From positions 3,968,001-4,032,000 of the forward strand of contig NZ_CP016761.1 of NCBI RefSeq assembly GCF_001642935.1: DNA of 64,000 nucleotides, in the 5' to 3' direction. The stretch comes from Fictibacillus arsenicus (GTDB lineage Bacteria; Bacillota; Bacilli; Bacillales; Fictibacillaceae). The notes below the pieces were generated by a model. That model was given only the letters and a program-made list of their open reading frames with translations, had not been told where the DNA came from and did no database searches. Positions 1 to 8,028 of this stretch are shown one piece after another. The translations under genes were made by a program, and so were the position numbers. Position 1 is the first letter of the stretch, and every line of letters begins with the position of its first letter.

Positions 1-1196
1 TGACGCCCAAAACCATCCCTTTGATTGTTATGAAACGGACAAACCGGACGATTGATTGGGAGTTCATGAAAATTCGGACCGCCAAGACGAAGTAATTGTG
101 TATCAGTATAGGAAAATAAACGCCCCTGAAGCAGAGGGTCATTTGAAAAATCGATACCCGGCACTACATGACCAGGATGGAAAGCAACCTGTTCCGTTTC
201 CGCAAATACATTATCTACGTTTCGGTTCAAGGTCATTTTCCCAACTATTTTTACCGGAACATCTTCTTCCGGCCATAATTTCGTAGGATCAAGAATATCA
301 AAATCAAAATTGAACTCATCTTCTTCCGCGATTATTTGCAGTCCTAATTCATACTCCGGATAATCACCGTTTTCAATCGATTCCCAGAGGTCACGTCGGT
401 GGAAGTCAGCATCCTTTCCTGATATTTTTTGAGCTTCATCCCATACCAGAGAATGTGTGCCTAGTACAGGCTTCCAGTGGAATTTTACAAAATGAGCTTT
501 TCCTTGATCGTTAACAAGACGGAACGTATGTACACCGAACCCTTCCATCATGCGAAAACTTCTCGGAATAGCGCGATCAGACATCGCCCACATAACCATA
601 TGTGCAGATTCTTGATTGTTCGCAACAAAATCCCAGAACGTGTCATGAGCGCTTGCTGCTTGCGGCATCTCATTATGCGGCTCTGGTTTTAACGCATGAA
701 CCAAATCTGGAAATTTTATAGCATCCTGTATAAAAAAGACTGGGATATTATTGCCGACAAGGTCATAATTCCCTTCTTCTGTATAAAATTTCGTTGCGAA
801 GCCGCGGGCATCACGCACTGTTTCAGCAGAGCCGCGTGAACCAGCAACAGTTGAAAAACGGACAAAAGTTGATGTCTTTTTAGAAGTATCCTGCAGAAAA
901 TTCGCCTTAGTAAATTCCTTTAAAGACTCATATAGTTCAAATTCTCCATGAGCTGCAAAGCCCCGCGCATGTACAATTCTTTCTGGAATTCGTTCATGGT
1001 CAAAGTGTGTCATTTTTTCCCGGAAGTGAAAATCCTCCATTAAAGTTGGTCCACGTTCACCCGCTTTAAGAGAAAACTCATCCTCCGATACTTTTAAACC
1101 TTGATTTGTCGTCAGCTTCTTGCCTTCATCATCTACACGAAATTGTTCCAGTTGTTCGTCCTTAGTGTTTCCACTCATTTTACTCTTTTCGCTCAT
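1..1196 (-). CDS. katE: Large haem catalase, KatE type (partial, C-terminus outside window)
   Basis: Breaks down hydrogen peroxide to water and oxygen. About 398 N-terminal residues are visible; the gene runs off the left edge. The segment [16 protein letters not shown], the catalytic-His motif [12 protein letters not shown] and the distal Asn motif [14 protein letters not shown] are intact, as is the downstream run up to [14 protein letters not shown]. The N-terminal extension before the catalase core matches the large-subunit class (full length usually near 680 residues), represented by B. subtilis KatE, a general-stress enzyme. The start is the ATG ending at 1196, preceded by AGAGAGGAAC. 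No sigma-B promoter was confirmed. Confidence 0.93.
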   Translation of the reverse strand, partial: MSEKSKMSGNTKDEQLEQFRVDDEGKKLTTNQGLKVSEDEFSLKAGERGPTLMEDFHFREKMTHFDHERIPERIVHARGFAAHGEFELYESLKEFTKANFLQDTSKKTSTFVRFSTVAGSRGSAETVRDARGFATKFYTEEGNYDLVGNNIPVFFIQDAIKFPDLVHALKPEPHNEMPQAASAHDTFWDFVANNQESAHMVMWAMSDRAIPRSFRMMEGFGVHTFRLVNDQGKAHFVKFHWKPVLGTHSLVWDEAQKISGKDADFHRRDLWESIENGDYPEYELGLQIIAEEDEFNFDFDILDPTKLWPEEDVPVKIVGKMTLNRNVDNVFAETEQVAFHPGHVVPGIDFSNDPLLQGRLFSYTDTQLLRLGGPNFHELPINRPVCPFHNNQRDGFGR

Positions 1197-1278
1197 TCAA
1201 CTGTTCCTCTCTGTAAGTTTTTTAACTTCACATAAGAACCCTTCCCTTCAGAGACAGTTAACAAACTGAAATTTTCGC

Positions 1279-1309
1279 AAAAAAAACGCAGCTATAAGCT
1301 CAGCTGCGC
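1279..1309 (-). terminator. Rho-independent terminator of the parM-parR operon
   Basis: Seven-bp stem CGCAGCT/AGCTGCG (1287-1293 with 1302-1308) followed, on the minus strand, by a run of T. It lies just after the stop of the ParR-like gene and before katE. Confidence 0.8.
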
Positions 1310-1315
1310 CTTCCA

Positions 1316-1903
1316 TTACTTATTCATATGTGCTAGGAAATCTCCTAATAAATCTTCCATTTCTTTTTCAGGATCTTTTGGCTCCTCTTTTGGTTCGTCT
1401 TCCTCACGTTTAGCGTTATCCCAATCAAATTGACTTAAATCATCATCATCTAAATCATCAATTGTATCAAGATTAACTGTTTCATCATCATAAACATCTA
1501 AAGTAACCTCATCATTCTGCTCTTCTTCTTGGAGATATAAAGCTTGATCAATATCCGTAGAATTGCTGTTTAAGGCTGCGAGTAATGAAGAGGTTCTAAC
1601 AGGATTCGATATAAGCTGATACATAATATTGCCTAATAAGGCTTCAGAATGCTCATGCTTAAGCCAATCCCTTTGCATTTTACTAAGATTTTTTGGGAGC
1701 GGGATGGTGATTGTCTCTCTATCTTTTTGAATGGTTTGTCCAACACCCTGCATGACGAACTCTGAAATCCTGCTCGAAAAGTTGCGTCTTTCCGTCTCTT
1801 TAAGCTTTTGAAGCTGCTTTAAGACGTGATCAGGGGTATCAGAGGGTATACGAAAAGCAATCGTTTTGCCTCTGGTTATTTCATTGGCAGCTTTTTTATC
1901 CAT
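1316..1903 (-). CDS. ParR-like partner of the ParM actin (plasmid-type segregation adaptor)
   Basis: 195-residue protein encoded directly after the ParM-like gene (13-nt gap, RBS GTAGGGTGATG). I infer the ParR role (DNA-binding adaptor that couples centromere DNA to the ParM filament) from position and from a basic N-terminal half with a segment, around residues 15-50, that could form a ribbon-helix-helix fold (FRIPSDTPDHVLKQLQKLKE). The C-terminal third is strongly acidic, with D/E runs (LDDDDLSQFDWD and EEDEPKEEPKDPEKEM), and longer than in classical ParR proteins of about 120 residues. No catalytic motif is visible. Sequence identity to ParR cannot be judged by eye, so the assignment rests mostly on context. 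Confidence 0.6.
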   Translation of the reverse strand: MDKKAANEITRGKTIAFRIPSDTPDHVLKQLQKLKETERRNFSSRISEFVMQGVGQTIQKDRETITIPLPKNLSKMQRDWLKHEHSEALLGNIMYQLISNPVRTSSLLAALNSNSTDIDQALYLQEEEQNDEVTLDVYDDETVNLDTIDDLDDDDLSQFDWDNAKREEDEPKEEPKDPEKEMEDLLGDFLAHMNK

Positions 1904-1916
1904 TTCATCACCCTAC

Positions 1917-3107
1917 TTAAGCTTTAACGGCTTTTTTCTCTTTGTCCTCACTCTTTTGGTCTTTCGTTGTTCTCTTAAGGTGATCAGAAATCAGCTTATA
2001 ATAAGCATTTGCCATCATCCAGATGCTCTCTTTTTCATCCTCAAAAAAGTCGATGTTATATCCATCAAGGTTATTATTAAGCGTCTTAATATAATCCTTA
2101 AGGACTGCAGAACCTCCGCCTACAAAGTAGCAGATCTCAGTCTGAGAATTCTTTTGCCACACATTGCGAAGCAGACGGTACTGCTTTTTAGCTAAGTCTA
2201 CCAAAATACGGTCCGTAATATCGTGTACGCTTGTACGGCTACCGCGCACCATTATATGGTTCCGGTTTGTCTTCTTCGTAATAATGTCAACAACATCACG
2301 TCTGCTGTCGAGTTCTACACCATGTTTTGAACGGATTTCTTCTCTGATCTGTTCTAATGCTTCAGAAACTCCAAGGTTAAAGCCTTGTGCTTTGTCATCA
2401 TCAACATTTCTATTCTTAATTACTGCAATATCAGTTGATAATCCGCCGATATCCTGGATAAGAATAGGCTTGTCGATTAAATCCTTGTTTATGATGTTTA
2501 GGTCGTTGTCCATCACAAGGTTAATAAATGCAGCAAAACCTTCTGGATAAACCTTTACTTCTTCAAACTTTATATTTACTTTTAACCCTTGATATTTTGG
2601 TGTAATTAAAAACTCTATCTGGTGAACTGAGCCTAGTAATTTAGAGCGGTATCCAGCGTCTTTACCTTCTTTTACTTCACGAAGTGGCAATCCTGTACCT
2701 AAGATGTAGCTTGTATCAAGTACATTATTGTTTTTAGTGAAAGTTTTTGCGTTTTCGTCTCTAACAGCGTCGAGGGCAAGAGCTGCAAAAAGCATGATCA
2801 ATGTCTGATCTTCTTCAGACTTGCTGCTTCCTGGATCTAATTCTGTAGAGTTGTCACTTTTAGCTGCCAATTCTCCAACACGGTATATTACATTGTTTTC
2901 TTTAAGAGCAGGGGAGTGGACTTTAATATGTATTCCTTCTAAAGGATCTTTGCTGTCTAATTCTTCAATTCCAATAACAGGACGGTCTTCAATATCTCTT
3001 GCGATAACGTTTGGTATGTTCAGCTCATAATCTAATTTTCCAAATATCCCTTTTAATGAATCATTGCCTACATCAATTGCTGCAATTCTAGATTTACTCA
3101 CGGGCAT
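1917..3107 (-). CDS. ParM/StbA-family actin-like segregation ATPase
   Basis: 396-residue actin-fold ATPase. Phosphate-1 motif AAIDVGNDSLKG is at residues 9-20, phosphate-2 motif IQDIGGLSTDIAVI is in the middle, and the adenosine motif YFVGGGSAVLKDYI is near the C-terminus. ParM proteins polymerise to push plasmid copies apart. Here the gene is chromosomal, within about 60 kb of soj-spo0J. The first ATG has only 3-4 nt between AAAGGA and the start; a GTG two codons later (3101) has better spacing and may be the true start. It is co-transcribed with the ParR-like gene, and an iteron block lies upstream of its promoter. The C-terminus is a charged Lys/Glu tail. Confidence 0.85.
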   Translation of the reverse strand: MPVSKSRIAAIDVGNDSLKGIFGKLDYELNIPNVIARDIEDRPVIGIEELDSKDPLEGIHIKVHSPALKENNVIYRVGELAAKSDNSTELDPGSSKSEEDQTLIMLFAALALDAVRDENAKTFTKNNNVLDTSYILGTGLPLREVKEGKDAGYRSKLLGSVHQIEFLITPKYQGLKVNIKFEEVKVYPEGFAAFINLVMDNDLNIINKDLIDKPILIQDIGGLSTDIAVIKNRNVDDDKAQGFNLGVSEALEQIREEIRSKHGVELDSRRDVVDIITKKTNRNHIMVRGSRTSVHDITDRILVDLAKKQYRLLRNVWQKNSQTEICYFVGGGSAVLKDYIKTLNNNLDGYNIDFFEDEKESIWMMANAYYKLISDHLKRTTKDQKSEDKEKKAVKA

Positions 3108-3142
3108 TCTTCCTTTCTTATTTCAATTGTTATTTTGTTGCT

Positions 3143-3170
3143 ATATTAATAGATTAGAATGTATTGGCAA
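3143..3170 (-). promoter_or_regulatory. Putative sigma-A promoter of parM-parR
   Basis: TTGCCA (3165-3170) and TAATAT (3143-3148) with a 16-bp spacer on the minus strand, about 35 nt upstream of the parM start. The iteron block starts 35 bp further upstream, a layout that would allow autoregulation by ParR. Confidence 0.55.
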
Positions 3171-3205
3171 ATTAAACAATGCCTATTTTTCCTTTTAACA
3201 AAAAC

Positions 3206-3370
3206 GTAAACATGCAAACATTGTTGTAAACATCATCTCATTCTCCTAGAAAAACCTTACACAACAGCATGCAAACGTATTTGTAAACTTGTAAACTTCG
3301 TTGCAAACAAATGCAAACATTTCTGCAAACTTGTAAACTTGTTCGTTTACAAGTAAACGTTTTTGTTTGC
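3206..3370. repeat. G(T/C)AAAC iteron array, candidate parC centromere
   Basis: Thirteen hexamers GTAAAC or GCAAAC: eleven direct (starting 3206, 3214, 3226, 3271, 3283, 3291, 3303, 3313, 3325, 3333, 3353) and two inverted (3345, 3365). Spacings alternate mostly 8 and 12 bp, so many hexamers recur every 20 bp, about two helical turns. The array fills most of the 355-bp gap between divergent parM and the beta-helix gene. It fits a ParR-binding centromere; the alternative is an unrelated degenerate tandem repeat. Confidence 0.7.
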
Positions 3371-3462
3371 ATCCGTCTCCCCTACCCGATTTTTCTTTTC
3401 TGATTACAAATTAATTGAACGGGAATCATTAAAATAGACTCGTTATTTGAAGCTGAGGTGAG

Positions 3463-5019
3463 ATGCCTTTGATTTATTTAGATAAAAATCATGATCCTAA
3501 TAAAAATGCAAAGCTTATAAAAGAATATCAGCAAGAGGATTTTTCACTTAAGGAAGCTTTACATGAAACGGAAGCTTTATTTAATGAGAGCAGCCACAAT
3601 ACTAAAAGAAATGAAAACAAGAAAGCTCTATTTAATTGGATGAAATTAATTACTAAAAGAACGCTAGTTAAAAATATCGGTTATCAAAAAGTATCAACAA
3701 CACAAATATGCTGTGATTCAGAAGAATCTATCTATCCAAATTGGAAAAGCGAACTAGATGATCAATATACGAAACTATTCAAAGAAATAATAGAGGAAGT
3801 AAACGTAAAAGACTATGGAGCAATTGGTGATGGGCTCGCAGATGATACAGAAGCTTTTAAGAAGGCTATAGGCAATGGAAAAGTAATAGTACGCATTCCT
3901 GAGGGCACATATCTCACAAAAGGAATAAAACTGCCATCCTGGACATGCATAATAGGGGAAGGAAAGGGAAAGTCTGTTTTGAAATTGCATGACCAATCCC
4001 CAAAGAGTGAATGGCTTGTAACGAATAAGAACCATTTTTGGGGCAACCGCAACATTTTAGTAAAAGGCTTGAGTCTAAACTGGAACATTGAAAGACTTGG
4101 AAATGAAGAAAAAACAAGTGCTGGAAACAATCGTTCCAGCTGTCTTACTTTTGCAAACGTAAAATATGGGTGGATGCATGATATAGAAGCAATTAACCCT
4201 GGCCTGCATTGCTTTGACGTATCTTCTTCTATATATACCTATTTAGGGGATGGCACACTTTCAAGAGGAGGAAGTAAATATATCTGGCTTGATAATCTTA
4301 ATGGCTATGGTTTCGGAGATGATGGAATAACAACTCATCACAGCTCACATATTTTTATTTCTAACTCCCACATGTGTGATCCTAGCGGCAGGTCGCATAA
4401 AAAAGGATTTTCTAACTCTAATGGGATTGAGATAGATGATGGATCCCAGAACGTATGGCTTTTGAACAACTCAACAACACGATGCTTTGGAGGTCTAGAG
4501 ATTAAAGCGCATCATAATGCTTCTGCAGCTTCCAATGTCCATATTGTCGGCCACTTGTCTGTAAATGATAATAGAGCTTATAATTTCAGGCACATTGGCC
4601 ACCACAAGGAAATCGACCCAGAATCGAAAACTGCTTTTCATATCTCTGCAACGAATATATGTGCTATTGCACCGTTTTTTACTGATCTTTACAAGGATTC
4701 AACTCCACGAGGACTTGTCGTTTCAGGTTACAATCATGTATTGATTAATCATTTTACCCTTATTGGCGATCCTTCTTATGATTATAAGAAAAACCCTGTG
4801 ATCGCTATCCAATACCGCGCACGCAACGTTTTGTTGAATCATGTAACAATAAAAGACTTTAAGACGGCTGGTCCTGCGATTAAAATATATGGAGGCGGCC
4901 ACCGAGCCGATGACATAGTGATTCAAAATATCAGCTGCGATAAGTATTTTTCAACCCCTATCGAATTAGGTACAGATGTAAAAAATGCAGTGATTGATAA
5001 AGTTAGAGTATTTGCCTAA
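3463..5019 (+). CDS. Right-handed beta-helix protein with pectate-lyase-superfamily domain
   Basis: 518 residues. After a charged N-terminal region of about 115 residues comes the signature of the pectate lyase 3 / glycosyl hydrolase 28-related superfamily: VNVKDYGAIGDGLADDTEAF, then IPEGTYLTKGIKLPS, followed by parallel beta-helix turns to the end (for example NSNGIEIDDGSQNVWLLNNS). Such proteins bind or cleave polysaccharides and include phage tail spikes and B. subtilis YobO-type proteins. There is no signal peptide or membrane anchor, so location and substrate are unknown. ATG at 3463 sits only 2 nt after GAGGTG; a TTG at 3469 has better spacing. It is transcribed divergently from parM. 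Confidence 0.75.
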   Translation: MPLIYLDKNHDPNKNAKLIKEYQQEDFSLKEALHETEALFNESSHNTKRNENKKALFNWMKLITKRTLVKNIGYQKVSTTQICCDSEESIYPNWKSELDDQYTKLFKEIIEEVNVKDYGAIGDGLADDTEAFKKAIGNGKVIVRIPEGTYLTKGIKLPSWTCIIGEGKGKSVLKLHDQSPKSEWLVTNKNHFWGNRNILVKGLSLNWNIERLGNEEKTSAGNNRSSCLTFANVKYGWMHDIEAINPGLHCFDVSSSIYTYLGDGTLSRGGSKYIWLDNLNGYGFGDDGITTHHSSHIFISNSHMCDPSGRSHKKGFSNSNGIEIDDGSQNVWLLNNSTTRCFGGLEIKAHHNASAASNVHIVGHLSVNDNRAYNFRHIGHHKEIDPESKTAFHISATNICAIAPFFTDLYKDSTPRGLVVSGYNHVLINHFTLIGDPSYDYKKNPVIAIQYRARNVLLNHVTIKDFKTAGPAIKIYGGGHRADDIVIQNISCDKYFSTPIELGTDVKNAVIDKVRVFA

Positions 5020-5054
5020 AAAGAGCTCCTGTCAGGTGACAGGAGCTCTTTTTT
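5018..5054. terminator. Bidirectional terminator between convergent genes
   Basis: Perfect inverted repeat AAGAGCTCCTGTC / GACAGGAGCTCTT with A and T runs on both sides. It serves the beta-helix gene (+) and the GNAT gene (-). Confidence 0.93.
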
Positions 5055-5060
5055 ACTTAT

Positions 5061-5600
5061 TTACAAAATTTTTTCTAACTGAATATCAAGCGGTTCCCGA
5101 CTTAATATTTTTTCGTTAATTTCAACAGCCCCATCACATCCCATTGCTTTATAAAATCCCTGTGATTCGACGGATGGATGTGCAGCAATATAAAGCTTTC
5201 TTGCCCCTAGTTTCTTTGCTTCTTCACAGCATTTTTCAAATAGTATTTTTCCTATCCCACAGCCTCTTCGTTCTGATGAAATATGAATATAAGGAAGCTC
5301 TGCATATTCGGTTTTTGTCCCGAACAAGCAGCCATCTATATTTGCAAAACCAGCTAAACCAGATACGTCAAAAGCTCCTATTGCCCTGCCCCCTTGATCT
5401 ATACAAATGCGCAGATCATGAATGACTTGAGCTTTTTTGTTATCATCCCAGTCGTCAATAAAATGATCGTACTTCAATTTATATTGATGATTTTCCATAT
5501 ACAAAACTTGATTGGTTACTTGATAACGATTGAACTCACTTAAAAATGTATCATGTAAGTCATTTAAACTTAAAACCTTACAGATAATCGTGTTTTTCAT
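5061..5600 (-). CDS. GNAT-family N-acetyltransferase
   Basis: 179 residues. The C-terminal half has the acetyl-CoA-binding GNAT core: YIHISSERRGCGIGKILFE (motif A with the R/Q-x-x-G-x-G/A loop), then ARKLYIAAHPSVESQGFYKAMG (motif B). Transfers an acetyl group to an unknown amine. RBS AGGGGATC precedes the ATG. The start lies 15 nt after the stop of the upstream MutS2-like gene, so the two are probably co-transcribed. Substrate cannot be assigned. Confidence 0.85.
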   Translation of the reverse strand: MKNTIICKVLSLNDLHDTFLSEFNRYQVTNQVLYMENHQYKLKYDHFIDDWDDNKKAQVIHDLRICIDQGGRAIGAFDVSGLAGFANIDGCLFGTKTEYAELPYIHISSERRGCGIGKILFEKCCEEAKKLGARKLYIAAHPSVESQGFYKAMGCDGAVEINEKILSREPLDIQLEKIL

Positions 5601-5615
5601 GCATGATCCCCTGCT

Positions 5616-7571
5616 TTAGCTGTTCTCTCTTTCTATCGTCATTCCATCTATGTGACGCTTGTTCATCAGTTTATCTTTTTTTCGATTCTCTTTTGTTTCA
5701 AACACAATATCCATATCATAGTCCTCAGGATATAGCATCTCACTTCGAATATGAAGAATTAAGCGTTTTTTGTGAATGTGATGCTTGGTTTCCCCGGCAA
5801 GTACTCCATACTCTCCTTTTGAATTCTCTAACTCACAAATGATTCCTGCAGTTTTTAAACTTGTTACATATACTCGGTCTCCAATTTTGTATGTTTCTTC
5901 TTGTTCGTTTTGAACAGGAATCCGTTTTTCTTGCGGCTTTTTTACTGTGGATTGAGCCTTTTCTCTCGAAATCTGAAGCATTTCATTACTTGCTGTGGAT
6001 AAAGAAATCGAATTTTGTTTATCCACATGTGGATAAACTTCATCGCTGTAGGTGACCTCTTTTGCACGGTTAATAACCTCAGGGACCATTCCTAACTTAC
6101 GCGCTATTGATAGAGCCTGACTTTCACCTGCTTTTCCGATTATCAACCGATAAAGCGGCTGCAATGTTTCTAAATCAAATTCCATAGATCCGTTTTCAAA
6201 GCCTTTTGTTACATTTGCAAACTCTTTGATCTCACTATAGTGAGTGGTTGCTAAAATCATACTTCCCTGACTGTACAGTTTTTCAAGTATCGCTACTGCC
6301 AGGCCCATTCCTTCTGCAGGATCTGTTCCAGCTCCAAGCTCATCGAGTATGACTAAATCTTGAGGTCCCGCTTGATTCATTATTGAAATAATATTTGTTA
6401 TGTGCGAGGAGAAGGTACTTAACGATTGCTCAATACTTTGACCATCACCAATGTCTGCGTAGATCTCGCGAAATACTGCAAATTCGCTTCCTTCACCTAC
6501 GGGAACATGAAGTCCAGATTGAACCATCATTGTTAAAAGACCTACAGTCTTGATTGCAACGGTTTTCCCTCCGGTATTCGGTCCTGTTATTACAAGTGCT
6601 TGATAAGTTTCACCAAGGGTAAAATTTAAAGGTACACATTTTTCTCCCAATAAAGGGTGTTTGCCGTTAAAAATCTTTATTTTATTATCTAAATTTAGCT
6701 CCACATTTGTGGCATCTAAAGACCTGCTGTACTTCGCTTTAGCAAAGATAAAATCATATTGAGCCATACCTTCGATGTTTATTCCAAGTTCACGTTCATA
6801 TCCCGCTACCATACCAGTTAAAATACTTAAAACTTTAGAGATTTCAATCTCCTCTTCTGCTCGCAGCATACTAATCTCTGTTTGAAGCTTGCGGATATCA
6901 TTTGGCTCCATGTAAACTGTAGCACCACTCGATGAACTATCGAGAATCTGTCCATCTATATTTCTTTTGAATTTACTTTTAACCGGAATTACGTAACGGC
7001 CCTCCCTCATAGAAATGATCTGCTCCTGCATCATATCCCGGTAGGCGGCAGATTTTACTATGTTATCAAGCTTTGATTTAATTTTTTCTTCAATAACAGC
7101 AATCTTTTTTCTCGTTTTTAGCAGAGATTTACTGGCATGATCATCTACTCTTCCATTTCGAATGCACCGGTATATCTCCTCCTGTACATCTGGAAGATCA
7201 AACATAGAGTACGCATAACTCGACACAGCAGGTGCTAAAAATTGTTTATCCTTCATGAACCGCTGTATTCGGCTGACATTATCAAGAAGACCATAAACTA
7301 GTGTCAGCTGTTCAGGTGACAGGTTTAATCCTTTTTTCGGAATCTCAAGTATGTGCTCTAGTCCATTCAAGTTTGCTATTGGAACACTTGCACTTTTTTC
7401 TAATATAAGTCTGGCCTCTGTTGTGTCCACCATCCAGGATTGAATGATGGAGAGGTTTGTGGACGGTTCTAACGTTTCGATCACTTGTTTTGTTACAGCA
7501 TTAACTGCATAACCGCCTAGAATTTCTTTGATTTTTTTATATTCAAGCATGTTTATTGTTTGTGTATTCAA
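5616..7571 (-). CDS. MutS2-like ABC ATPase lacking the C-terminal Smr domain
   Basis: About 651 residues, shorter than MutS2 (near 785 in B. subtilis). Core and lever segments are followed by the MutS-family ATPase: Walker A GPNTGGKT, Walker B LVILDELGAGTDP and the following TTHYSEIK. After the ATPase there is only a charged tail with no Smr nuclease domain. The preferred start is TTG at 7571, 8 nt after GGAGG; a TTG at 7586 lies upstream of that RBS. MutS2 proteins are linked to recombination control and, in B. subtilis, to rescue of collided ribosomes; which applies here is unknown. Preceded by an elaborate leader (7677-7955). Confidence 0.88.
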   Translation of the reverse strand: MNTQTINMLEYKKIKEILGGYAVNAVTKQVIETLEPSTNLSIIQSWMVDTTEARLILEKSASVPIANLNGLEHILEIPKKGLNLSPEQLTLVYGLLDNVSRIQRFMKDKQFLAPAVSSYAYSMFDLPDVQEEIYRCIRNGRVDDHASKSLLKTRKKIAVIEEKIKSKLDNIVKSAAYRDMMQEQIISMREGRYVIPVKSKFKRNIDGQILDSSSSGATVYMEPNDIRKLQTEISMLRAEEEIEISKVLSILTGMVAGYERELGINIEGMAQYDFIFAKAKYSRSLDATNVELNLDNKIKIFNGKHPLLGEKCVPLNFTLGETYQALVITGPNTGGKTVAIKTVGLLTMMVQSGLHVPVGEGSEFAVFREIYADIGDGQSIEQSLSTFSSHITNIISIMNQAGPQDLVILDELGAGTDPAEGMGLAVAILEKLYSQGSMILATTHYSEIKEFANVTKGFENGSMEFDLETLQPLYRLIIGKAGESQALSIARKLGMVPEVINRAKEVTYSDEVYPHVDKQNSISLSTASNEMLQISREKAQSTVKKPQEKRIPVQNEQEETYKIGDRVYVTSLKTAGIICELENSKGEYGVLAGETKHHIHKKRLILHIRSEMLYPEDYDMDIVFETKENRKKDKLMNKRHIDGMTIERENS

Positions 7572-7676
7572 TGGAACTGCCTCCAATTTTTTTAGGATAA
7601 AAATTTCTTAAAATATACATTCATCTGTTTGAGCGAAAATCCCCTCCCCTAAAACAGAGGCCAGGAACATGCCAAA

Positions 7677-7731
7677 TAAAAAAAGACAGAAATGAACATG
7701 TCATTTCTGCCTCATAGATAGACTTCACCCT
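7677..7731 (-). promoter_or_regulatory. Second leader unit: short ORF overlapping a terminator
   Basis: On the minus strand AGGGTG is followed by a 5-codon ORF (7715-7701, M-R-Q-K-stop). Its stop codon lies in the 5' arm of a 9-bp hairpin CAGAAATGA/TCATTTCTG (7687-7695 with 7701-7709), followed by TCTTTTTTT. It repeats the plan of the upstream unit and lies between it and the MutS2-like gene. The terminator is clear; the peptide is inference. Confidence 0.55.
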
Positions 7732-7743
7732 GAAAAAATGCAC

Positions 7744-7955
7744 AAAAAAAATCGGCTCTTAAGAAGAGTCCGGCAGCATCAAGGATTTGCATATGATGGC
7801 TTGTATCTGACCGCTGTTCTTAACTAATGGCGGCAACAAAAGAGCATAACTAAATAAACGTAAAAAACGTTTAGATTTTCTTTCGCTTGCCTTTATCCAA
7901 ATTGTTTTAGTTAAGAACGCTCACGCTCACAAACACACCATCCTTTCCATTGATT
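7744..7955 (-). ncRNA. Structured leader or small RNA with short ORF and intrinsic terminator
   Basis: Predicted transcript starts near 7955. AAAGGATGG then GTG opens a 7-codon ORF (7930-7907, V-S-V-S-V-L-N). Its last codons GTTCTTAACTAA (7918-7907) are exactly complementary to TTAGTTAAGAAC at 7827-7816 (12 bp). Inside are GGCAA/TTGCC, CGAAAGA/TCTTTTG and AAACGT/ACGTTT stems. A second domain pairs CGG-U-CAG with CUGCCG. It ends in the hairpin 7754-7771 and eight T. The 3' arm can alternatively pair over 7 nt (TTAAGAA) with TTCTTAA in the terminator (7765-7759), giving a possible ribosome-sensing attenuator. It could instead be an independent sRNA. No match to a riboswitch class I recognise. 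Confidence 0.6.
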
Positions 7956-7961
7956 ACCCCT

Positions 7962-7991
7962 ATTATATGTAATTAATTTACAAAATGTCAA
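7962..7991 (-). promoter_or_regulatory. Consensus sigma-A promoter of the leader/sRNA
   Basis: TTGACA (7986-7991) and TATAAT (7962-7967), both perfect, separated by 18 bp on the minus strand, directly after the rlmN terminator. Confidence 0.85.
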
Positions 7992-7993
7992 TA

Positions 7994-8021
7994 TAAAAAA
8001 GGCCAATCTTAATGAATGGCC
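7994..8021 (-). terminator. rlmN terminator
   Basis: GGCCA/TGGCC stem with additional TC/GA pairs, then a T run on the minus strand, immediately after the rlmN stop. Confidence 0.75.
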
Positions 8022-8028
8022 GTTACTT

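Noticed and set aside
1-700. Short plus-strand ORFs at the left edge
   Set aside because: They are shadows of the catalase gene, which reads continuously on the minus strand.
7760-7907. Open minus-strand frame of about 49 codons through the structured leader (LTKTIWIKASERKSKRFLRL...)
   Set aside because: It follows two stops and has no ATG, GTG or TTG near its beginning and no RBS. The region is better explained as structured RNA with a terminator.
7744-7955. 6S RNA or SAM/T-box riboswitch identity for the leader
   Set aside because: Conserved T-box (AGGGTGG), S-box blocks and 6S central bubble are absent.
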